Assembly: GCA_036383255.1 (NCBI GenBank)
Contig: DASVOS010000004.1
Location: forward strand, 310,001 to 374,000
Source of the DNA: Gammaproteobacteria bacterium
GTDB lineage: Bacteria; Pseudomonadota; Gammaproteobacteria; Natronospirales; REEB76
DNA length: 64,000 bases
Direction: 5' to 3'
Shown: piece by piece, positions 49,544-58,423 of the stretch
Layout of the letters: every line of letters begins with the position of its first letter
Numbering within the stretch: position 1 is the stretch's first letter
Position numbers and translations under genes: made by a program
The notes under the pieces: model-generated
Databases searched by the model: none
What the model saw: the letters and a program-made list of their open reading frames with translations, nothing else
Told to the model about the DNA's origin: nothing

Positions 49544-50312
49544 GGTTGGCGAGCTGCTGCGTGAAGAAATCTTCGAGGCCGCGGTTCAGGCGCCGCGCGG
49601 CGACGCCGTGCGGCAGGCCGTGGCCGGCGCCGAGTGCGGCGGCCTCCTGCGGCGGGTAGAAGCGCACGGTGAGGCGCCAGGGGCGCACCGGCACCTGCCA
49701 CCAGGCGAGCTGCTTGGTGAGGGCCGGCGGATCGCAGTGGATCATCACCGGCAGGATCTGCGAGCCGCCGCGCACCGCCACCTGCGCCGCGCCGCGGCGG
49801 AACCTGAGCGGCGCGCCGGGCACCGAGCGCGTGCCCTCCGGGAACAGTACCAGGGTGCGGCCGCGCCTGAGCGATCCCACGCAGTCTTCCACCAGCTGGG
49901 CCGAGTCGGCGTTGCTGATGTAGCCGGCGGCCCGGGTGAAGTGGCGGTAGAAGGGGTTCTCGAGCATCGCGCTCTTCACCACGCAGTCGGCGTAGGGCAT
50001 CAGCATCAGGAGCGCCACCACGTCGAGGTACATGGGGTGCGTCGCCACCACCAGCTTGCCTCTGGACTGGGCCAGCCACTCGCGGCCCTCCACCTCTATG
50101 CGCCCCAGGCCGAGCAGCTCGATGCAGCCCAGCAGCAGGCGGAAAGTGAGGCTCACGAACAGGCGGATGCGCCGTTCGCGCGCCGCCGCGTCGCCGGGCA
50201 GGACCAGCAGCAGCGGCAGCAGCGTGAGGCTGAACAGGAGGCTCAAGCCCCCGTAGGCCAGGAAGCAGAATCCGGTGCCGACGGCACGCCAGGCGCGGCT
50301 GAGCTTAGTCAT
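49488..50312 (-). CDS. 1-acylglycerol-3-phosphate acyltransferase-like protein (ApeD type)
   Basis: PlsC-family membrane acyltransferase, 274 aa. Two N-terminal hydrophobic segments (VGTGFCFLAYGGLSLLF, LTLLPLLLVLP) precede the catalytic H-x4-D motif in ATHPMYLDVVAL and the FPEGTRS block. It may transfer the polyene to a glycerolipid or build its lipid anchor. The ATG at 50312 overlaps the ApeC-like stop by 8 bp. The last ~18 codons run through the start of the ACP gene (56-bp overlap), which is unusually long even for this locus. Confidence 0.85.
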   Translation of the reverse strand: MTKLSRAWRAVGTGFCFLAYGGLSLLFSLTLLPLLLVLPGDAAARERRIRLFVSLTFRLLLGCIELLGLGRIEVEGREWLAQSRGKLVVATHPMYLDVVALLMLMPYADCVVKSAMLENPFYRHFTRAAGYISNADSAQLVEDCVGSLRRGRTLVLFPEGTRSVPGAPLRFRRGAAQVAVRGGSQILPVMIHCDPPALTKQLAWWQVPVRPWRLTVRFYPPQEAAALGAGHGLPHGVAARRLNRGLEDFFTQQLANHERTDRRTEAAHHRLARS

Positions 50313-51036
50313 GGGCAGCACGCTCCAGCCGCCAGGGCTGGCCGGTGCCGAGGGTGGCATCGGTCTCGTCCACCAGGAAGCGCATCAGCGCCGCCTCCGG
50401 TGTCTCGTCGGCGCCGGTCTCGCCGCGCACCAGGCGGCAGCGCAGCGGCGCCTCGGCGGCGGGCGTCAGCAGCAACGACACCGCGAACGGGTGGCGGGTG
50501 CTCTCGGCCTCCACGGACGCGGCGTAGGGCGGCGGCACCTTCTCGTCGGCGTAGCAGACCAGCACGCCGGGTGCGCCCTCCGCGACCATGTTCGCGCCTT
50601 CCAGGAGGCTCATGCCCAGGGTGTCGGCGCCGGCGGCCATGGCGGTGGCGGCACCGCGGTCGCCGCGGGCGATGGAGAAGAGCCCGGCGGTGCTGTTGTG
50701 CACCGAGAGGCTGAAGCTCGTGGGCGAGAGCGGCTCGCTCTTGGCGAGCGCAGTGAGGAGTTCCAGGGTGCGCTCGAGGGCGCCATGGCGGGAGGCGAAG
50801 ATGGACTGCACCGAGTCGAAGCCTGTGGTGCAGGCCCACGCGGTGTGCAGCGCCATGCGCCCGCAGTGGTCCAGCCGGCGGCGCAGGAGGCCGGGCAGCT
50901 GGCTCACGTCCGGCTGGGCCTCGGGTTCCGGGCACTCGCCGGCTTCGACCCAGCGGCGCCAGGCCTCGGTCCCCGTCACCCCCGGCGCCCAGGCCTGCCA
51001 GCGGGCTATGCCAAAATATTCAGTTTTGTCAGACAC
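50305..51036 (-). CDS. apeC: Ketosynthase-like chain-length factor (ApeC type)
   Basis: Truncated beta-ketoacyl-synthase-like protein, 243 aa, with the ketoacyl-synt_2 pattern: LHTAWACTTGFDSVQSIFASRHGALERTLELL, SLSVHNSTAGLFSIARGD. Where a KS has its active cysteine this reads HNSTAG, so it cannot condense by itself. In the characterised system ApeC forms a heterodimer with ApeO and sets chain length. It is the first gene of the long operon, starting with GTG; TACTATAA lies just upstream of that codon on the minus strand. Confidence 0.87.
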   Translation of the reverse strand: MSDKTEYFGIARWQAWAPGVTGTEAWRRWVEAGECPEPEAQPDVSQLPGLLRRRLDHCGRMALHTAWACTTGFDSVQSIFASRHGALERTLELLTALAKSEPLSPTSFSLSVHNSTAGLFSIARGDRGAATAMAAGADTLGMSLLEGANMVAEGAPGVLVCYADEKVPPPYAASVEAESTRHPFAVSLLLTPAAEAPLRCRLVRGETGADETPEAALMRFLVDETDATLGTGQPWRLERAAHD

Positions 51037-51093
51037 TTATAGTATTAAGCGCAGGGATGCGCCCCCGGGGGGATTCTAGCCGTTTTTGGGCTG

Positions 51094-51765
51094 CTAGGCC
51101 CGGGGCAAGGCGGGGGTGAGGGCCAGGCTGGACTGGAACCGGGTCACCGCAAGACCCATGGCTGCGCCGGCGTAGAGGTCCAGGGCCACGTGCTGCTTGG
51201 TGGAGAGGGTGGAGTAGAGGATCCCCAGGCACCAGAGCAGGCTCGCCGCCCGCAGCCAGGCGCGCGCACCCAGGTGCCTCAGCAGCCGGTCCAGCCACAC
51301 CGCGGCCTGCACCGCGAACGCCACGTGCAGGGAGGGACAGGCATTGCCGGCGGCGTCCACCGATTTCAGGAAGGCCACCGAGGGATACGCGTGCCAATCG
51401 AAGTAGGTCTGGGGTACCGCGGTGGGCCAGAACAGGAAGATGACGAACCCCCCCACGCTGAGTGCCAGCACCTCCTTGAGGTACGCGCCCATCTCGCGCC
51501 AGTCCGCCAGCAGGGTAGGCACGAGGGAGATGTAGATCCACAGCGTGATGTACAGCCACACGCTCCAGGGCTGGTAGCCGATGAGGCGGTCCAGCCAGGT
51601 GAGGGGCATGAGCGTGACGGGGAACAGGGGATGCCGCAGCAGGCTGAAGTACACCACCATGAAGGCGGTCATGCCGACGCTGATGCCGAGCACCTTGAGC
51701 CACCAGCGCGTCTTGAAGCGCAGCCAGAGTTCGCGCAGGCCGCTGCCGGGGTGGGGTGCATCCAT
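51094..51765 (-). CDS. PAP2-family phosphatase/inositolphosphotransferase-like membrane protein
   Basis: Integral membrane protein, 223 aa, with about six TM segments. The PAP2_3 (Aur1-like) phosphatase motifs are CPSLHVAFAVQAAVWLD (equivalent of PSGH) and TLSTKQHVALDLYAGA (equivalent of SRxxxxxHxxxD). It could hydrolyse or exchange a lipid phosphate, possibly when the polyene is joined to its anchor. It is 57 bp upstream of the ApeC gene on the same strand, so it may belong to the pigment operon. The ATG at 51765 is preferred to 51816 because TM spacing is normal. Confidence 0.82.
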   Translation of the reverse strand: MDAPHPGSGLRELWLRFKTRWWLKVLGISVGMTAFMVVYFSLLRHPLFPVTLMPLTWLDRLIGYQPWSVWLYITLWIYISLVPTLLADWREMGAYLKEVLALSVGGFVIFLFWPTAVPQTYFDWHAYPSVAFLKSVDAAGNACPSLHVAFAVQAAVWLDRLLRHLGARAWLRAASLLWCLGILYSTLSTKQHVALDLYAGAAMGLAVTRFQSSLALTPALPRA

Positions 51766-51860
51766 GGCCGGATTGTAAGGTATCCGCCCCGTGGCCGTTT
51801 GCGACGCGGGACACATCCGCCGCCTAAGCTAGAATGCCGGGAGCGCAACGGGAGTCCCGC

Positions 51861-53060
51861 GTGATCGTAAAACCCAGGATCTGGGGCTTCATCTGCACCA
51901 CCGCCCATCCCCAGGGCTGCGAGCTGAACGTGCGCGAACAGGTCGCCGTGGCCCGTGCGGCGGGCAAGGGCCTGGCTCTCCCCGGCCCGAAGCGGGTCTT
52001 GGTCATCGGCGCCTCCACCGGCTATGGCCTCGCCGCCCGCATCACCGCCGCCTTCGGCTTCGGTGCCGCGACCCTCGGCGTGTTCTTCGAGAAGCCGGGC
52101 AAGCCCAACAAGACCGGCACCGCCGGCTGGTACAACTCCGCCGCCTTCGACCGCGCCGCCCGCGAGGCGGGGCTGGTGAGCCTGTCCATCAACGGCGACG
52201 CATTCTCGGCGGCCGCGCGGGAGCGCGCCATCGCCCTCATCCGCGAGAAGCTCGGCGGTCCGGTGGACCTCGTCATCTACTCGCTGGCCTCGCCGCTCAA
52301 GCGCCTGCCGGACGGCGGCACCGCCCATACCGCGCTCAAGCCCGTCGGTGCGCCCTACGCCGGCCGCACCATCGACACCGACAAGGACCAGCTCGCTGAG
52401 GTGCGGGTCGAGCCCGCCACGCAGCAGGAGATAGACGAGACCGTCGCGGTCATGGGCGGCACCGACTGGGCGCTGTGGCTGGATGCCTTATATAAGGCGG
52501 GCGTGATGGCGGAAGGGGCGCGCAGCGTGGCGTTCAGCTACGTCGGCCCCGAGGTCACCTGGCCCATCTACTGGCACGGCACCATCGGCCATGCCAAGCA
52601 GCACCTGGAGCGGACCGCCGCGGAGCTGCGCGCGCGGCACCCGGGACTGGAGGCGCGGGTCGCGATCCTCAAGTCCATCGTGACCCAGGCCAGCGCCGCG
52701 ATCCCGGTGATCCCGCTGTACGTGTCCATCGTGTTCAAGGTGATGAAGCGGATGGGCCTGCACGAGGGCGCGATAGAGCAGATGCAACGGCTGTTCCACG
52801 ACGTGCTGTACCGGGCGGACGGCACGCTCCCCACAGACGCGGAAGGACGCCTCAGGCTCGACGACAGGGAACTGCGCGCGGACGTGCAGGAGGCCTGCAA
52901 GCAGCTCTGGCCGCAGGTGACGGACGCGAACCTGATGCAGCTCACCGACTACGCGGGCTACAAGCACGACTTCCTCAAGCAGTTCGGCTTCGAGCGCGGC
53001 GACGTGGACTACGAGGCGGACGTGCAGCCGCAAGTGGACTTCGATTGCGCCACGCCCTGA
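51861..53060 (+). CDS. fabV: Trans-2-enoyl-ACP reductase FabV
   Basis: Monomeric NADH-dependent enoyl reductase of fatty acid synthesis, 399 aa. MIVKPR-type start (GTG at 51861, GGGAG six bases upstream), [13 protein letters not shown], the extended Rossmann motif [16 protein letters not shown] and the active-site Y-x8-K in [16 protein letters not shown] are all present. FabV enzymes are insensitive to triclosan. It is divergent from the pigment cluster with 95 bp between starts. Aryl polyene synthesis needs no enoyl reduction, so it is more likely part of ordinary lipid synthesis. Confidence 0.95.
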   Translation: MIVKPRIWGFICTTAHPQGCELNVREQVAVARAAGKGLALPGPKRVLVIGASTGYGLAARITAAFGFGAATLGVFFEKPGKPNKTGTAGWYNSAAFDRAAREAGLVSLSINGDAFSAAARERAIALIREKLGGPVDLVIYSLASPLKRLPDGGTAHTALKPVGAPYAGRTIDTDKDQLAEVRVEPATQQEIDETVAVMGGTDWALWLDALYKAGVMAEGARSVAFSYVGPEVTWPIYWHGTIGHAKQHLERTAAELRARHPGLEARVAILKSIVTQASAAIPVIPLYVSIVFKVMKRMGLHEGAIEQMQRLFHDVLYRADGTLPTDAEGRLRLDDRELRADVQEACKQLWPQVTDANLMQLTDYAGYKHDFLKQFGFERGDVDYEADVQPQVDFDCATP

Positions 53061-53893
53061 CGCGCCTCGCTTTCCCGCTCCTGATCGGCCTCGCGCCCCT
53101 CTCCGCCGGCGCAGACGACGCCGTGTCGCCGCCGCCGCCCCAGGAGACGCGTTACGAGCTCGGCATCGGCCTGGGGGCCGTGGACTTCCCGGTGTACAGC
53201 GGCGCTGCGGAGCGACGCACGCTGGTGCTTCCCTTCCCCTACTTCACGCTACGCAGCCGCTTCCTGGATGCGGACCGCGGCGAGGTGCGCGGCAAGCTGT
53301 TCCGCGACGAGCGCTGGGCGCTGGACGTGGACTTCGGCGGCAACATCGGGGTGAACTCCTCCGACACGCGGGAACGGCAGGGCATGCCGGACCTGGAGTG
53401 GCTGGGGGAGGTGGGCCCGGCGCTGCGCTACCACATCTGGCATGGCGGGCGCGGCGACCACGTGGACTTCGTGCTGCCCGCGCGGGTCGCCACCAGCGTG
53501 CACGCGCTGACCTTCCACCGCCGCGGCTACGACAGCGATCCGCGCGTGGAACTGGACGCCACCTGGTTCCAGCCCGGGGATGACCGCGTCACCGTCGATG
53601 CGAACCTCGCTGCCCGCTTCGTGGACCGCGCCTTCGCGGACTACTACTACAGCGTGGCGCCGCAGTACGCGACGGCCGAGCGGCAGGCTTACTCCGCTCC
53701 CGGCGGCTATGCCGGCTGGAGCACGCAGTTGGGCGTGAGCTGGCACCGGGGCGCCATGGTGTACGGCGCGTTCGTCGAGCACAGCAGCCTGCACGGCGCG
53801 GCGTTCCAGGCGAGCCCGCTGGTGGGTTCCGCCGACGGCTGGTCCTTCGGCCTGGCCGTCGCCTGGGTGATCCACCGCAAGGACGACGACTGA
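53045..53893 (+). CDS. MipA/OmpV family outer-membrane protein
   Basis: Predicted beta-barrel protein, 282 aa. Signal peptide ([14 protein letters not shown]), a Pro-rich spacer, then [43 protein letters not shown] and a C-terminal strand [16 protein letters not shown]. The family includes the scaffold MipA and the porin-like OmpV; which role applies here is open. The start is a TTG at 53045, overlapping the fabV end by 16 bp; no better start exists before the signal peptide. It is convergent with the DUF971 gene, with one base between stop codons. Confidence 0.85.
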   Translation: MRHALTRLAFPLLIGLAPLSAGADDAVSPPPPQETRYELGIGLGAVDFPVYSGAAERRTLVLPFPYFTLRSRFLDADRGEVRGKLFRDERWALDVDFGGNIGVNSSDTRERQGMPDLEWLGEVGPALRYHIWHGGRGDHVDFVLPARVATSVHALTFHRRGYDSDPRVELDATWFQPGDDRVTVDANLAARFVDRAFADYYYSVAPQYATAERQAYSAPGGYAGWSTQLGVSWHRGAMVYGAFVEHSSLHGAAFQASPLVGSADGWSFGLAVAWVIHRKDDD

Positions 53894-53894
53894 C

Positions 53895-54251
53895 TCAGGG
53901 CTTGCGCTGGTAGCCCGCGTCGGCGAGGCGCTTGAGGTAGCGCGCCCAGTTCTGCTCCTGATCCTTCCCCAGCTCATGCAGCACCGGCCAGGAATAGAGG
54001 CCGGTGTCGTGGCCGTCGTCGAACTTCAGGCGCACCGCGTAGTTGCCCACGGGCTCGATGGCCGTGACCTTCACGTTCTCCTTCCCGACCTGCAGGATCT
54101 CGGTGCCGTGGCCCCGCACCTCCGCCGAGGGGGAGAACACCCTGAGGTACTCGAAAGGCAGCTCGTAGTGCTCGCCGCTGTCGAAGCTGACGGCGACGAT
54201 GCCCGCGGACTTGCGCAGGCGGATCTCGGTGGGGCGGGGGATGCTGTTCAT
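53895..54251 (-). CDS. DUF971 (GBBH-like N-terminal) protein
   Basis: Small protein of 118 aa: MNSIPRPTEIRLRKSAGIVAVSF, LPFEYLRVFSPSAEVRGHG, IEPVGNYAVRLKFDDGHDTGLYSW. This is the DUF971/gamma-butyrobetaine-hydroxylase-like N-terminal fold, a zinc-ribbon-like or strand-rich domain; role unknown, linked by some to iron-sulfur cluster delivery. In relatives it lies after hslVU and before ubiE; here it directly follows xerC, and ubiE is 20 kb away across the pigment cluster. Confidence 0.88.
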   Translation of the reverse strand: MNSIPRPTEIRLRKSAGIVAVSFDSGEHYELPFEYLRVFSPSAEVRGHGTEILQVGKENVKVTAIEPVGNYAVRLKFDDGHDTGLYSWPVLHELGKDQEQNWARYLKRLADAGYQRKP

Positions 54252-54257
54252 CAGGTC

Positions 54258-55166
54258 TCAGGCTTTGGAGGATTTCTTCTTCGCCCGCGGATGCGCCGCG
54301 TCGTAGGTCTTGGCCAGGTGCTGGAAGTCCAGGTGCGTGTAGATCTGGGTGGTGCTGATGTTGGCATGGCCCAAAAGTTCCTGCACCGCGCGCAGGTCGC
54401 CGCTGGACTCCAGCACGTGGCTGGCGAAGGAGTGGCGGAAGAGGTGCGGGTACACGCCCTGCTGCACGCCCTGCTTGATGCCCCACTGCTTCACCCGCGC
54501 CTGCACGCTGCGGGGCGAGAGCCGGCCGCCGCGCACGCTCACGAACAGCGTGCTGTCCTCCGCCTTGGCGAGCTCGCCGCGGCGCTTGAGCCAGGCCTGC
54601 ACGGCGGCGAGCGCCTCGCGCCCGACCGGCACGATGCGCGTCTTGTTGCCCTTGCCGGTGACGGTGACCAGGCCCTGCGACAGGTCGAGGTCGGTCATGC
54701 GGATGGAGATGAGTTCGGCGAGGCGCAGGCCGGAGGAATAGAGCAGCTCCATGATGGCCCGGTCCCGCACCGTCTCGGCGTCGTCGCCCTCGATCTGCAG
54801 GAGCCGCGCCATCTGGTCCGCGTCCAGGGTGTCGGGGAGGCGCTTGGCCACCTTCGGCGGGCGCACGCCCTCCGCCGGGTTCTGCTTCACCTCGCCTTCG
54901 TCCGCCAGGAACCGGTAGAAGGAGCGGATGGAGGCCAAGAGGCGCTGCAGGCTCTTGGGCGCGAGGCCCTGGCGGTGGCGGGTGGCGACGAAGGCCCGGA
55001 CGTGGTGCACGTCCAGCGCGGTCCAGTCCTTGAGACCCTGCTTCACGCACCAGGCGTGCAGGCTCTCCAGGTCACGGGCGTAGTTGGCGGCGGTGTGAGG
55101 GGAAAAGTTGCGTTGTGCGATGTGCTCGGTGAAGCGCCGGATCCCGTCCTGGAAGGGATCGCTCAT
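54258..55166 (-). CDS. xerC: Tyrosine recombinase XerC
   Basis: Site-specific recombinase, 302 aa, resolving chromosome dimers at dif with XerD. The N-terminal SAM-like core-binding domain occupies residues 1-90, and the catalytic domain keeps Arg (SSGLRLAEL), Lys (GKGNKTR), His-x-x-Arg (HLFRHSFASH), His (LLGHANIST) and the nucleophile Tyr (TQIYTHLD). It overlaps DUF484 by 4 bp, the usual dapF-DUF484-xerC arrangement. Confidence 0.95.
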   Translation of the reverse strand: MSDPFQDGIRRFTEHIAQRNFSPHTAANYARDLESLHAWCVKQGLKDWTALDVHHVRAFVATRHRQGLAPKSLQRLLASIRSFYRFLADEGEVKQNPAEGVRPPKVAKRLPDTLDADQMARLLQIEGDDAETVRDRAIMELLYSSGLRLAELISIRMTDLDLSQGLVTVTGKGNKTRIVPVGREALAAVQAWLKRRGELAKAEDSTLFVSVRGGRLSPRSVQARVKQWGIKQGVQQGVYPHLFRHSFASHVLESSGDLRAVQELLGHANISTTQIYTHLDFQHLAKTYDAAHPRAKKKSSKA

Positions 55167-55867
55167 TTGGGCATGAGCGGGTGCACGGCGGCGGTGACGA
55201 GCTCGCTGATGCGGGTCAGGAACGCGGTGCCCAGCGTCGGGCTGAAGCGTTCCGCGTCGTGGCTGCCCACGGCCAAGAGGCCTAGGCTGCCCTTGTCCCC
55301 CAGCGGCACCAGCGCCGAGGAGGCGATGCGCTCGGCCTGCTCGCCGAACAGGAACTCGAGCTGGGGCGGGCGCAGGCGGCCCACGTGGGGCTTGCCGGAA
55401 CGCAGGAGTTCGCGGAACTGCTCGAGGCCCGCGTCGTCGGGCTTGAGCCAGCGCGCCGGGCCGGCGTCGGCCTTCTGCGCGTCGGCGTGGACCAGGAACA
55501 GGCTCACCTCATCGGCGCCGAAGCGCTCGCGCAACTCTTCCTGCAGCGCATAGAGACGGTCGGGCAAGGCGGCGCCTTCCAGCAGCGCCAACGCCAGGCG
55601 GTGGATGCGTTCGATGAGCGTGTCGTTGGCGCGTGCCACCTCGATGAGGTCCACGAGCTTGCGCTCCAGCTGGCGGTGCTGGCCGCGCAGCACCTCCACC
55701 TGCCGCTCGATCAGCGACACGGCGGTGCCGGAAGGGTGGGGCACCTTGAGCTTGCCGAGGAGCTCGGGGTGGGCCTCGAAGAACTCGGGGTGGCCGAGCA
55801 GGTAGTCGACGACGTCGGCGGCGAGCGGCGCCTCGCCGCTCAAGCCCTGCTTGTGTTCGATGCTCAT
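55163..55867 (-). CDS. DUF484 family protein
   Basis: Cytoplasmic protein of 234 aa with a GAF-like domain: ADVVDYLLGHPEFFEAHPELLGKL at the N-terminus, then a coiled segment (SLIERQVEVLRGQHRQLERKL), and a C-terminal GAF fold (ASSALVPLGDKGSLGLLAVGSHDAERFSP). Function unknown; it always lies between dapF and xerC. The ATG at 55867 overlaps the dapF stop (ATGA); the upstream frame to 56473 is a shadow of dapF. Confidence 0.92.
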   Translation of the reverse strand: MSIEHKQGLSGEAPLAADVVDYLLGHPEFFEAHPELLGKLKVPHPSGTAVSLIERQVEVLRGQHRQLERKLVDLIEVARANDTLIERIHRLALALLEGAALPDRLYALQEELRERFGADEVSLFLVHADAQKADAGPARWLKPDDAGLEQFRELLRSGKPHVGRLRPPQLEFLFGEQAERIASSALVPLGDKGSLGLLAVGSHDAERFSPTLGTAFLTRISELVTAAVHPLMPK

Positions 55868-56694
55868 AGCTCTATCTGCCCCTCGTAGACGGTGACCGCC
55901 GGTCCCGTCATCCACACCGGTCCGCCTTCGCCATCCCAGCTTACCACCAGCCGCCCGCCGCGGAGCTGCACCTCCACCTCCGGGTCGAGCCAGCCCAGGA
56001 GGCGCCCCCACACCACCGCCGCGCAGGCGCCGGTGCCGCAGGCCAGGGTCTCGCCGGTGCCGCGCTCCCAGACCCGCAGGCGCATGGACTTGCGGCCCTG
56101 CCAGGAAGCGAAGCCCACGTTGGCGCGCTTGGGGAAGCGCGGATGGTGCTCGATGCGCGGCCCGAGCTCGGCCACCGGTGCCGAGTCCACGTCCGGCACG
56201 TCCAGGATGGCATGGGGATTGCCCATGGAGACGGCGCCGATCTTCAGCGTGCGGCCGTCCACCTCCAGGTCGTACTCCATGGCGCGGGCGCCGGCGATGA
56301 AAGGTATGTCGGATGGTTCCAGGCGCGGCACGCCCATGTTGGCGCGCACGTCGCCGTCGCGCTTCAGTTCCGCCTGGACGGGTCCGGCGATGGTCCCTAA
56401 GCGCACCTCGCCGTCCTTCACCACGCCGTGGTTCGCGAGGTAGCGCGCCACGCAGCGCACGCCGTTGCCGCACTGCTCCACCTCGCCGCCGTCGGCGTTG
56501 AAGATGCGGTAGTTGGCATGGAACTGCCCGCCCTTGGGGGCCTCCAGCAACAGGAGCTGGTCGAAGCCGATGCCGGTGCGCCGGTCGGCGAGCTCGCGCA
56601 CGCGCACGTCGCTCAGCCTCACGCCGGAGGCGAGCGCATCCAGCACCATGAAGTCGTTGCCCAAGCCGTGCATCTTGGCGAAGTTGAATTTCAC
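55864..56694 (-). CDS. dapF: Diaminopimelate epimerase
   Basis: Converts LL- to meso-diaminopimelate for lysine and peptidoglycan, 276 aa. The two catalytic cysteines are seen in EQCGNGVRC and LACGTGACA; KMHGLGNDFMVLD is the N-terminal signature and SMGNPHAILDV the core. Cofactor-free two-domain fold of normal length. It overlaps the CoA-binding protein gene by 4 bp and DUF484 by 4 bp. Confidence 0.97.
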   Translation of the reverse strand: MKFNFAKMHGLGNDFMVLDALASGVRLSDVRVRELADRRTGIGFDQLLLLEAPKGGQFHANYRIFNADGGEVEQCGNGVRCVARYLANHGVVKDGEVRLGTIAGPVQAELKRDGDVRANMGVPRLEPSDIPFIAGARAMEYDLEVDGRTLKIGAVSMGNPHAILDVPDVDSAPVAELGPRIEHHPRFPKRANVGFASWQGRKSMRLRVWERGTGETLACGTGACAAVVWGRLLGWLDPEVEVQLRGGRLVVSWDGEGGPVWMTGPAVTVYEGQIEL

Positions 56695-57119
56695 TGTGGC
56701 GCCTGGTTCATGTACAGCAGATAGTCTTTGTAGATGCAGCGGTCCATCACCACCAGCATGCCCGCGGCACGGGCCTTCTCAGCCGCTGCCTCGTTCACCA
56801 CGCCCTCCTGCAGCCAGATCGCCCGGAAGCCGCGGGCGATGCACTGGTCCACCACCTCGTCCACGTGCTCCGGCGAGCGGAACACGTCCACGAGGTCGAT
56901 GGGGCCGGGCACGCTCATGAGATCAGGATAGACCTTCTCACCGAGGAGTTCGCTCTGGCCCGGGTTCACCGGGACGATCCTGTAGCCGAAATGCTGCAGG
57001 CCGCGGGCGACGCCGTTGCTGGGCCGGTCGTGCTTGGGCGAGAGGCCCACTACCGCGATGGTCTTGGCGGTCTCGAGCAGGTGCTTGATGTCGGCGCCGG
57101 GCGGGTTCTGGAAATTCAT
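56691..57119 (-). CDS. CoA-binding domain protein (YccU-like)
   Basis: Small Rossmann-fold protein of 142 aa. KTIAVVGLSPKHDRPSNGVARGLQHFGYRIVPVNPG is split between the strand and loop of the CoA-binding domain also found in succinyl-CoA synthetase; PIDLVDVFRSPEHVDEVVDQCIARG and IWLQEGVVNEAAAEKARAAG follow. Function unknown in this context. The ATG at 57119 fits the family; the open frame to 57182 has no domain. Confidence 0.88.
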   Translation of the reverse strand: MNFQNPPGADIKHLLETAKTIAVVGLSPKHDRPSNGVARGLQHFGYRIVPVNPGQSELLGEKVYPDLMSVPGPIDLVDVFRSPEHVDEVVDQCIARGFRAIWLQEGVVNEAAAEKARAAGMLVVMDRCIYKDYLLYMNQAPQ

Positions 57120-57193
57120 GTGCTTATTATAAGCGCCGTACCAGGGTGCAGCGCATGCGCTGCCTGGCAGGAGCGAGGGCACCAGGGATGGCG

Positions 57194-58423
57194 TCAGTTC
57201 TTGACGATGCGACGCGGCCTGGGCTTGGCGGGTCTATACCGTTTGACCTTGTGGCCGAGGGCCACCGCCAGGCCGTCGCTGTAGGCGCGCAGCGCGTCCT
57301 CGCCCTCGTCCAGCTGCGTGAGCAGCTTGCCGAGTTCCTCGTAGGCCTCGGGCCGGCCGCCCAGCACGATGCTGGACTCGAAGTAGCCGCGGGCCTTGCC
57401 CCAGAGCTTCGCCACCGTGCACAGGCGCCCCGCGGTGAGCAAGAGCGCCGCGCTCTCGCCGCGCTCCGCCAGCCAATCCTCGACCCGGCCCAGCTGGCGC
57501 TTGGGATGCTCGCCGACGGCGAGGCCGTAGAGCGCGAGCAGCTCCTCGTCCCAATTGGAACGCAATGCGTCACGCAACGCCGCCTCGGCGGCGATGAGTT
57601 CGCCGGCGCGGATCAGGGCGCGGGCATAGGCGCGGTTCAGCTCCACGTCACCGCGCAGGCGGCGCGGCAGCGAGTCCCACAGCGCGGCGACGCCGTCCGC
57701 GGCGCCGGCCTGGTCCAGCAGCGCGGTGACCGCGCGCAGCTCGAGCCGGTCCACTTCCTTCTTGGACAAGACGCGGTTGTCGCGCAGCTTCGCCACCAGT
57801 TCGCGCAGCGACTTCCAGTCGCCGAGCTTGCGGTAGAGGTTCGCCAGGAGCTTGAGGCCGAACGCGTGGTCCGGGTCCACTTCCTGCAGCCGGCGCAGCG
57901 TGGCGAGCGCCTGCTCAAGCTGCTTGTGGGCGATCTGCAGCTCCGCTTGGGTCAGGAGCACCGCCACGTGCGCCTCGGGGATCTGCTCGAAGGCCATGCG
58001 CAGGTAGATGTCGCGCCGCTCGTGCTCGCCCTGCAGCTGGGCGGCGCGGGCCGCGGCGATGTAGGTGACCAGCGGCATCTCGCTGTCCACGGCATGCAGC
58101 ATGAGGTTGCGCTCGCTCTCGGCCCACCGCCCCTCGGCGAAGTCGATGAGTCCCTGCTTGGTGGCGCGGCGCGCGCGCAGCTCGCGCTTGCGGGCGAGCG
58201 CTTCGCGCAGCTGGCGCGGATAAGTCCACAGCTTCACGGCGAGGGTGGTGAGCAGGTACAGACCGAAGAACGTCACCAGCACCAGGGCCACCAGGGTGCC
58301 GAGCGACATCTCCACGCTGGTGCCGCCGTAGGCGAGCAGCGCATAGCCGTTGCTGACGTGCAGCAGCCCCGCCGCCACCACTGCGGCCAGCAGCGTCAGC
58401 AGCAGGTAGAAGGCATACTTCAC
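57194..58423 (-). CDS. hemY: HemY protein (heme biosynthesis-associated TPR protein)
   Basis: Inner-membrane protein, 409 aa, with two N-terminal TM helices (FYLLLTLLAAVVAAGLL, LGTLVALVLVTFFGLYLLTTL) and TPR-like helical repeats in the rest (PEAHVAVLLTQAELQ, AEAALRDALRS and PEAYEELGKLLTQ). It is not the oxygen-dependent oxidase also called HemY; its role in late heme synthesis is unclear. GTG at 58423 overlaps the hemX stop. Confidence 0.9.
   Translation of the reverse strand: MKYAFYLLLTLLAAVVAAGLLHVSNGYALLAYGGTSVEMSLGTLVALVLVTFFGLYLLTTLAVKLWTYPRQLREALARKRELRARRATKQGLIDFAEGRWAESERNLMLHAVDSEMPLVTYIAAARAAQLQGEHERRDIYLRMAFEQIPEAHVAVLLTQAELQIAHKQLEQALATLRRLQEVDPDHAFGLKLLANLYRKLGDWKSLRELVAKLRDNRVLSKKEVDRLELRAVTALLDQAGAADGVAALWDSLPRRLRGDVELNRAYARALIRAGELIAAEAALRDALRSNWDEELLALYGLAVGEHPKRQLGRVEDWLAERGESAALLLTAGRLCTVAKLWGKARGYFESSIVLGGRPEAYEELGKLLTQLDEGEDALRAYSDGLAVALGHKVKRYRPAKPRPRRIVKN

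Noticed and set aside
51861-53060. FabV as part of the aryl polyene synthase
   Set aside because: The polyene chain keeps its double bonds, so an enoyl reductase is not needed; the gene is divergent and matches a housekeeping FabV.
57194-58423. Oxygen-dependent protoporphyrinogen oxidase (also named HemY)
   Set aside because: It has two N-terminal TM helices and TPR-like repeats, with no FAD motif.
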